Assembly (NCBI RefSeq): GCF_000963925.1
Contig: NZ_BAMV01000012.1
Location: 1-53,418, forward strand
Reading direction: 5' to 3'
Length of the DNA: 53,418 nucleotides
Origin: Acetobacter cibinongensis
GTDB taxonomy: Bacteria > Pseudomonadota > Alphaproteobacteria > Acetobacterales > Acetobacteraceae
Below, one piece after another: positions 48,165 through 53,418 of the stretch (positions within the stretch are counted from its first letter, which is position 1; each line of letters begins with the position of its first letter). Under the pieces are notes generated by a model, which saw only the letters and a list, made by a program, of their open reading frames with translations, ran no database searches and was not told the origin of the DNA. The position numbers and the translations under genes were made by a program.

Positions 48165-51100
48165 TTGTCTCTTTGCCGGCTTTTCATCATGCGCCCCGTC
48201 GGCACCATTCTTATGGCTATGGCCTTTGTATTGGCAGGGGCTTTTGCTTACAGGGCCATGCCGGTTGCTGACCTGCCCAATATTTCCGTGCCGGTTATCT
48301 ATGTTGTGGCCACCCAGCCCGGCAGTTCTCCGCAGCAAATGGCCAGTTCCCTCACCACACCGCTGGAACGCCACCTTGGCCAGATAGCGGGCCTGAGCAG
48401 CATGCGCTCTGAGTCGACAGACAAAGACTCCTTCGTCCTGCTGTTTTTTGATGATAGCCGGGACATTAACGGTGCCGCGCGTGATGTTGAGGCCGCCTTG
48501 CAGGCCGCCCGACGGGATATGCCCAACACGTTGCTGATGACGCCGCAATACTTCAAGGCCAACCCGTCTGACAGCCCCATCATGCTGGCCGCCATGACGT
48601 CCGACACACGCTCCCCCACAGCCTTGAGAGACCTTGCGGAAACACGGCTGAAACCCCTGTTGGCCGGGGTTAAAGGCGTTGGCTGGGTAGAGCTGGTCGG
48701 TGCATCCAAACCCGCCGTGCGCGTGGAAATGAACCCCGCCATGCTGTATAAATACGGTATTGGGTTTGAAGACGTCCGGTCCGCCTTGGCATCTGCCAAT
48801 GCCAACACGCCCAAAGGGTTTATTGAATCCGGCGGGCAGCGTTTTACGCTGGACACCAATGACCAGGCACGGACAGCCGAGCAGTACCGGGAACTGGTGA
48901 TTGGTTACCGCAATGCCCGCCCGGTGCGATTGACCGATGTAGCCACAATACGGGATGGCCCGCAGGATGAGCGGAAGGCGGGGTGGTACGATAACAAGCC
49001 CGCCATCATTACCGTCATTCGCCCGCAACCCGGCGCGAATGTCATTGAGGTGACAGATGCCATCCGTGCCCGCGCAGCCCTTTTGAGCAATGCCCTGCCA
49101 GCCGATGTCAGCTTCAAACTGGTGTCCGACCGATCGGTCTCCATTCGTGGGGCACTGGAGGATACGCAATATACGCTGCTTATCTCCGTCCTGCTGGTGG
49201 TTGTGGTGGTGCTGGCGTTCCTCCGCAGTTGGCGTTCCACTCTTATTCCGGCCATTACGGTGCCTATTTCTCTGGCGGGTTCCCTTGCCATCATGCACCT
49301 GCTGGGGTTCTCGCTGGATACTCTGTCCCTGATGGCGCTGACCATCGCCACAGGCTTTGTGGTGGATGATGCCATTGTGGTGGTGGAAAATATTGCCCGT
49401 CACATGGAGCAGGGCATGGGCCGGATGGAAGCCACGCTTCTTGGCTCGCGCGAGATTGCATTTACCATTCTGTCCATCACCATTTCACTTATTGCGGTCT
49501 TTCTGCCGCTCCTGCTGTTGGGAGGGGTGCCGGGGAAAATCTTTTTTGAATTCGCCATGACGCTGACAACGGCTGTGTCTGTGTCTTTTTTTCTGTCCAT
49601 CTCCCTCACGCCAATGATGTGCGCCTATATGCTCACCGTGCATCATGAGGACGCAGAGGCAGCCGCACAGCCTGCCCGCCCCAACGTTATGGTCCGTGCC
49701 GCGCATGGGTTGGCAGATGCTACAGATGCAGGCCTTGAATGGGTCTTGCGCGGCTACAGGTCCTCCCTACGCTGGGCCTTGCGCCACCCATGGATTACGC
49801 TTTCCACCCTGCCGCTCAGCTTTTTTGCGACCATTGCCATTCTGGTCATTATGCCAAAAACCCTTCTTCCGGCTGAAGATATCTCGCTGATTGAAAGCTT
49901 TTTGAGTACGGACCAGACCAGTTCCTTCACCGCAACATCCGGCAAGGCGCGCAAAGTGATTGACGCCATGATGGTGGACCCGGATGTGGAAGCCGTTCTG
50001 GGGTTTGCGGGGGAAGATGCTGCCAACAATGCGCAGGTTTTTGCGCAGCTGACCGATAAGGCCTCCCGCTCTTCCACCCCGGAGCAAATTGCGGCCCGTG
50101 TTCGTAACCGCGTTAAGGATGTGCCGGGGCTTACAGCCAGCATCTCCAACTCGGGCGATATCAATGGGGGCGGCCAGCGCCAGCATGAAGGCACATATAG
50201 CTATGTGTTTCAGAGCGATAATGATGACGATATTTATACTTGGGTGCCCCGCATTACAGAGGCGCTACGCAAAAACCCTGTGCTTGTTGGGGTAAGCAGC
50301 CACCTATCCAGCAAAGGTGCGGCCATGCATGTGCTGATCCAGCGTGATACAGCCGCCCGCTACATGATAACCCCACAGTTGATTGGCAACGCGCTGTATG
50401 ATGCATACGGCCAGAGAACAGCATCGGCCATCTCCACCCCGCTGACCACATATTATGTGGTCATGGAGGTAGAAAAAGCCTTCCGTGAAAACCCGGAAAT
50501 TCTCAAAACGCTCTGGGTTTCAACGGCTGGGGGCACAGCGTCCGGGGCAATAGCCTCCAACACCGTGCGGGTAAAAATGCCCACCGGGGCATCTGCATCC
50601 CGCGCGACAACGCTGAGCGAGCAGTCTTTCCGCAACTCCATTGCCAACCGGCTGGCTGGCGGCGGTGCTGGTGCCTCTAACGGGTCTGCCGTGTCTTCCT
50701 CATCAGAGACAATGGTGCCGCTGCCCACAATTGCCCGGCTGGTTACAACCCCTACCCCGCTGGAAGTCAGCCATGAAAACGGCTTTATTTCCGGCAGTAT
50801 CTCCTTTGACCTTGCCAACAAAAAAACTGTGGATGAGGCAGAAAAGGAGATCCAGAAGGTCATGGTCTCGCTGCACACGCCACTGGCCTTGCATGGCGGG
50901 TTTACCGGCCAGGCCGGTGACATGAAGAAAAACCTGATTAACGAGTTGCTGGTTTTTGTGGCCGCACTGGTCACCATGTATGTTACACTGGGTGTGCTGT
51001 ACGAAAGCTACATTCAGCCCCTTACCATTCTCTCCACCCTGCCGTCTGCCGCAGTGGGAGCCATGCTGACCCTTTGGGTTTGCGGTCAACCTTTCTCCCT

Positions 51101-51506
51101 GATCGCCATGATTGGCGTTATTCTTCTGATTGGTATTGTGAAGAAAAACGCCATTCTGATGATCGATTTTGCCCTGCATGTTGAGCGCGACCAGGGTCTG
51201 CCGCCGTATGAGGCAATTTACTCCGCCTGCCTGACGCGCTTCCGCCCTATCCTGATGACCACTCTGGCCGCCGCTTTTGGGGCGGTTCCTCTGGTGTTTG
51301 GGCACGGGTACGGGGCGGAGTTGCGCCGCCCCTTAGGTATTGCCGTTATTGGCGGGCTGGCTACCAGCCAGTTGCTTACGCTGTATTCCACACCGGTGGT
51401 CTATCTGCTCATGCATAGGCTGAGCGCCTGGTTTAGCCGCACACTGCACCGTATTGGGCGGCTTTTTGGGCGTATGACCGGGGCCAAGCCTCTTCCGCGC
51501 GCTTAG
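48165..51506 (+). CDS. RND-family efflux permease (AcrB/MdtB type)
   Basis: 1113 residues from a TTG at 48165, eight bases after AAGGAA; this start gives the usual N-terminus LCRLFIMRPVGTILM. Family landmarks include the porter domain (GSSPQQMASSLTTPLERHL), the proton-relay helix with GFVVDDAIVVVENIARH, and the C-terminal IGVILLIGIVKKNAILMIDFA. The length suits a trimeric inner-membrane drug or metal exporter. There is no membrane-fusion gene next to it except that of the FUSC system, so its adaptor is unknown. Confidence 0.93.
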   Translation: MSLCRLFIMRPVGTILMAMAFVLAGAFAYRAMPVADLPNISVPVIYVVATQPGSSPQQMASSLTTPLERHLGQIAGLSSMRSESTDKDSFVLLFFDDSRDINGAARDVEAALQAARRDMPNTLLMTPQYFKANPSDSPIMLAAMTSDTRSPTALRDLAETRLKPLLAGVKGVGWVELVGASKPAVRVEMNPAMLYKYGIGFEDVRSALASANANTPKGFIESGGQRFTLDTNDQARTAEQYRELVIGYRNARPVRLTDVATIRDGPQDERKAGWYDNKPAIITVIRPQPGANVIEVTDAIRARAALLSNALPADVSFKLVSDRSVSIRGALEDTQYTLLISVLLVVVVVLAFLRSWRSTLIPAITVPISLAGSLAIMHLLGFSLDTLSLMALTIATGFVVDDAIVVVENIARHMEQGMGRMEATLLGSREIAFTILSITISLIAVFLPLLLLGGVPGKIFFEFAMTLTTAVSVSFFLSISLTPMMCAYMLTVHHEDAEAAAQPARPNVMVRAAHGLADATDAGLEWVLRGYRSSLRWALRHPWITLSTLPLSFFATIAILVIMPKTLLPAEDISLIESFLSTDQTSSFTATSGKARKVIDAMMVDPDVEAVLGFAGEDAANNAQVFAQLTDKASRSSTPEQIAARVRNRVKDVPGLTASISNSGDINGGGQRQHEGTYSYVFQSDNDDDIYTWVPRITEALRKNPVLVGVSSHLSSKGAAMHVLIQRDTAARYMITPQLIGNALYDAYGQRTASAISTPLTTYYVVMEVEKAFRENPEILKTLWVSTAGGTASGAIASNTVRVKMPTGASASRATTLSEQSFRNSIANRLAGGGAGASNGSAVSSSSETMVPLPTIARLVTTPTPLEVSHENGFISGSISFDLANKKTVDEAEKEIQKVMVSLHTPLALHGGFTGQAGDMKKNLINELLVFVAALVTMYVTLGVLYESYIQPLTILSTLPSAAVGAMLTLWVCGQPFSLIAMIGVILLIGIVKKNAILMIDFALHVERDQGLPPYEAIYSACLTRFRPILMTTLAAAFGAVPLVFGHGYGAELRRPLGIAVIGGLATSQLLTLYSTPVVYLLMHRLSAWFSRTLHRIGRLFGRMTGAKPLPRA

Positions 51507-51557
51507 CCGCCGGGGCATTGGTGTTTCCGTTCAAAAACGGCTAAAGGCAGTGCAGCA

Positions 51558-51585
51558 GTCCGGCGGGGCATGGTCCATGCCGGAC
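51558..51585 (+). terminator. Hairpin after the RND gene
   Basis: GTCCGGC and GCCGGAC form a stem, with a further inner pairing of ATGG and CCAT. No T run follows, so it is only a candidate terminator. Confidence 0.4.
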
Positions 51586-51640
51586 AGTCTGAACACCATA
51601 TCAAACTGCCCTCAGGCAGTGCAGAGATCAGGAGCCTACC

Positions 51641-51889
51641 ATGTCAGACACCCCAACAATGCCAGACCGTCTGTCCGTTAATCCGGAAAGCCCTTTTTAT
51701 AATGAAAAGCTGCTGGAACGCGGCATTGGTGTACGCTTCAAAGGCGTAGAAAAAACCAATGTTGAAGAATATTGCATCAGCGAAGGCTGGGTGCGTGTTG
51801 CCGTTGGCAAGACTGTTGACCGCAAAGGCAACCCCCTGACCATGAAACTTCAAGGCCCGGTTGAAGTTTGGGTTAAAGACGAAGCCTGA
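51641..51889 (+). CDS. DUF3297 family small protein
   Basis: 82 residues. PDRLSVNPESPFYNEKLLERGIGVRF and KTNVEEYCISEGWVRV followed by DRKGNPLTMKL are the nearly invariant DUF3297 core, widespread in proteobacteria. AGGAG precedes the ATG. The function is unknown. It lies 100 bases upstream of sqr in the same direction, with an inverted repeat in between. Confidence 0.9.
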   Translation: MSDTPTMPDRLSVNPESPFYNEKLLERGIGVRFKGVEKTNVEEYCISEGWVRVAVGKTVDRKGNPLTMKLQGPVEVWVKDEA

Positions 51890-51900
51890 TAAACGCAGGG

Positions 51901-51939
51901 CACCCCATCAATTAACGAATTACATTAACTGATGAGGTG
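51901..51939. repeat. Imperfect inverted repeat upstream of sqr
   Basis: CACCCCATCAATTAA and TTAACTGATGAGGTG pair with two mismatches around a nine-base centre. ATTAAC also recurs downstream at 51954. It may be an operator for sqr or a terminator of the DUF3297 gene; there is no T run. Confidence 0.5.
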
Positions 51940-51989
51940 TGTTAGGTTGAATCATTAACTATTAAAGCACCATTCAAGGGAGACCGCAC

Positions 51990-53249
51990 ATGGCCCAGCC
52001 AGAACCCGGCAAAACGCCGGGCCTCCGCTACACTGTTGTTATTGTAGGGGGTGGTGCCGCTGGCATTGCCGTTGCCGCACGGTTGCTGCATGAGCGCCCC
52101 TCCCTTGATGTTGCGCTGATTGAACCCTCAACCACCCATGCCTACCAGCCCGGTTGGACACTGGTTGGTGCGGGTGCCATGTCCCTTAAAAGCACGCTCC
52201 GGCAGGAAGGCGGGCTTATTCCCAAAGGGTGCACATGGATCCGTGCGGCAGCAGCCACATTCCAGCCGGACGATAACACCGTAACACTTGCTGATGGCCG
52301 TACCGTTGCGTACCACCGCCTTGTTGTCTGCCCCGGCCTGCAACTGGATTGGGACAAGATTGAAGGCCTGAAGGAAACGCTGGGCCGCAATGGCGTGTGC
52401 AGCAATTACTCCAAAGATACGGTGGACTATACTTGGACGTGCATCCAGTCCCTCTCTGGTGGTACAGCGCTGTTTACCCAACCGCCCATGCCGATCAAAT
52501 GCGCTGGTGCTCCCCAGAAAATTGCGTATCTGGCTTCTGATTACTGGCGCAAGCACGGAACGCTGTTCCGCACGAATGTAGAATTCTGCCTTGCGGGTGA
52601 CGCCCTGTTTGGCGTGGCGTATTTCCGCCCGGCTTTGCAGGAGGCTGTCGATTACTACGGCATCAACCTGCAATATAAGCACACACTGGTTGCCGTGAAC
52701 GGCCCGGAACGCAAAGCCACATTTGCCGTCACCAACCCCGAAGGCAAGACGGAGCATGTTGTCAAAGACTTTGACATGCTGCACGTGACCCCACCCCAGA
52801 GTGCGCCAGACTTTATCAAGCAAAGCCCACTGGCGAACGAGGGCGGATGGCTGGCTGTAGACCCGGCAACGCTCCAGCACACGCAATATCCGCTGGTATT
52901 TGGGCTGGGGGACGTTATTGGCACATCCAATGCCAAAACCATGGCCGCCGCCCGTGCCCAGACCCCTATTGTTGTGGCCAACCTGCTGGCGTCCCTTGAT
53001 GGCAAACCATTCAGCGGTGCTTATGATGGTTACGGCGCCTGCCCGCTTACGGTTGGTTATGGCAAAATTGTTCTGGCTGAATTCCTTTACGGTGGCAAAC
53101 CAGCCCCCAGCTTCCCCTATGACCAGCGTAAGCCAAGCCGCTTTGCATGGTTCCTGAAGACAACAGTCTTCCCCCGCGTTTATTGGGACATGATGCTGAA
53201 AGGCCGGGACATTACCGTGCCACACCACCCGGAATGGTCTAAATCCTGA
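51990..53249 (+). CDS. sqr: Sulfide:quinone oxidoreductase (type II-like)
   Basis: 419 residues. The FAD motif VVIVGGGAAGIAVAARLL opens the protein; STTHAYQPGWTLVGAG follows, as in type II SQR. C171 (IKCAGAPQKI) and C351 (GACPLTVGYGK) match the two catalytic cysteines. The enzyme oxidises sulfide at the membrane and reduces quinone, which detoxifies sulfide or feeds respiration. No persulfide dioxygenase or rhodanese gene is nearby. A strong terminator follows, then the CRISPR repeats. Confidence 0.92.
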   Translation: MAQPEPGKTPGLRYTVVIVGGGAAGIAVAARLLHERPSLDVALIEPSTTHAYQPGWTLVGAGAMSLKSTLRQEGGLIPKGCTWIRAAAATFQPDDNTVTLADGRTVAYHRLVVCPGLQLDWDKIEGLKETLGRNGVCSNYSKDTVDYTWTCIQSLSGGTALFTQPPMPIKCAGAPQKIAYLASDYWRKHGTLFRTNVEFCLAGDALFGVAYFRPALQEAVDYYGINLQYKHTLVAVNGPERKATFAVTNPEGKTEHVVKDFDMLHVTPPQSAPDFIKQSPLANEGGWLAVDPATLQHTQYPLVFGLGDVIGTSNAKTMAAARAQTPIVVANLLASLDGKPFSGAYDGYGACPLTVGYGKIVLAEFLYGGKPAPSFPYDQRKPSRFAWFLKTTVFPRVYWDMMLKGRDITVPHHPEWSKS

Positions 53250-53281
53250 TTTTTCAATACTCTATGGTGAGTAGCGACAAT

Positions 53282-53314
53282 AAAACCCCCAGCCTTTCCG
53301 GGCTGGGGGTTTTT
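53282..53314 (+). terminator. Terminator after sqr
   Basis: AAAACCCCCAGCC and GGCTGGGGGTTTT form a stem closed by TTTCCG and followed by T residues. It also reads on the minus strand, where it could end transcription of the CRISPR array. Confidence 0.92.
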
Positions 53315-53325
53315 GGGTGAGTACG

Positions 53326-53418
53326 GATGCCTTCTGCCTGTGCGGCAGTGAACCAAGAGTCTCAGAGGGGAAACCTGGATGGGATTTTCTGAGCTGCCTG
53401 TGCGGCAGTAAACTGTCG
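53326..53418 (-). CRISPR. Leader-distal end of a type I-F-like CRISPR array (continues beyond the window)
   Basis: A 28-base unit at 53386-53413 and a related unit at 53326-53353 share CTGCCTGTGCGGCAGT.AAC and are separated by exactly 32 bases (53354-53385). Read on the minus strand, the unit is GTTTACTGCCGCACAGGCAG followed by CTCAGAAA, matching I-F repeats (GTTCACTGCC...GGCAGCT.AGAAA), with its short hairpin. The unit nearest sqr has lost the CTCAGAAA end, as terminal repeats often do, so transcription should run leftward with leader and cas genes to the right. Another spacer begins at 53414. Only two repeats are visible, but unit and spacer lengths fit I-F exactly. Confidence 0.85.

Noticed and set aside
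48159..49403. 414-codon minus-strand frame across the RND permease
   Set aside because: Antisense shadow; the composition is His/Gly/Gln-rich and not protein-like.
52128..53228. 366-codon minus-strand frame across sqr
   Set aside because: Antisense shadow of a clear FAD enzyme.

Overview
The window looks like part of the chromosome of an acetic acid bacterium (Acetobacteraceae, probably Acetobacter or a close relative). This is inferred from the proteins: an alphaproteobacterial MetZ under a SAM-II riboswitch, a CIRCE-controlled groESL, a P-II/AmtB pair, an OprB porin, a DUF3297 protein, a GNAT-Nudix fusion and a type II sulfide:quinone oxidoreductase. No 16S or other rRNA gene is present, so the genus is not proven.

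Layout. 1-2948: the end of an integrated phage-like or other mobile element. It holds the C-terminal part of a DUF927 primase/helicase-type protein, a cluster of GTCACGAC iteron-like repeats, a TubC_N/zinc-finger protein and an orphan protein, and it stops against the 3' end of an intact tRNA-Ser(UGA). 3196-14542: housekeeping genes: efp, an inositol monophosphatase, a zinc alcohol dehydrogenase, a DinG/XPD-type Fe-S helicase, a cold-shock protein, a dienelactone hydrolase, groES-groEL, cysE and a ubiH-like hydroxylase. 14760-19059: a nitrogen locus (glnK/glnB-type P-II and amtB) split by an AT-richer two-gene glycosyltransferase module. 19116-32796: a YeiH-type transporter with divergent lysR, small secreted or membrane proteins, the xerC-pip-aspartyl protease operon, priA, yajC, a DUF815 ATPase, a DUF2721 protein, a Rieske oxygenase overlapping a GNAT-Nudix fusion, and a lipoprotein. 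32916-35596: SAM-II riboswitch, a probable terminator, an upstream ORF and metZ, then apaG and folE. 35633-36183 is AT-rich and apparently non-coding. 36184-39685: a POTRA-only periplasmic protein, a PfpI/DJ-1 protein, moaB and oprB. 39669-43507: an SbcCD-like nuclease/ATPase pair. 43823-51506: an envelope efflux cluster (FUSC, DUF1656, HlyD, a secreted protein, an RND pump). 51641-53249: DUF3297 and sqr. 53326-end: the leader-distal end of a type I-F-like CRISPR array that runs out of the window.

The parts most worth following are (i) the two-gene module between glnK and amtB, whose second protein joins an O-fucosyltransferase-like domain to three C-terminal repeats resembling ChW (clostridial hydrophobic W) repeats; (ii) the metZ leader, where a SAM-II aptamer is followed by a terminator-like hairpin and a 29-codon ORF overlapping the metZ start; and (iii) the edge of the CRISPR array. 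Function calls rest on reading motifs by eye; no database search was run.
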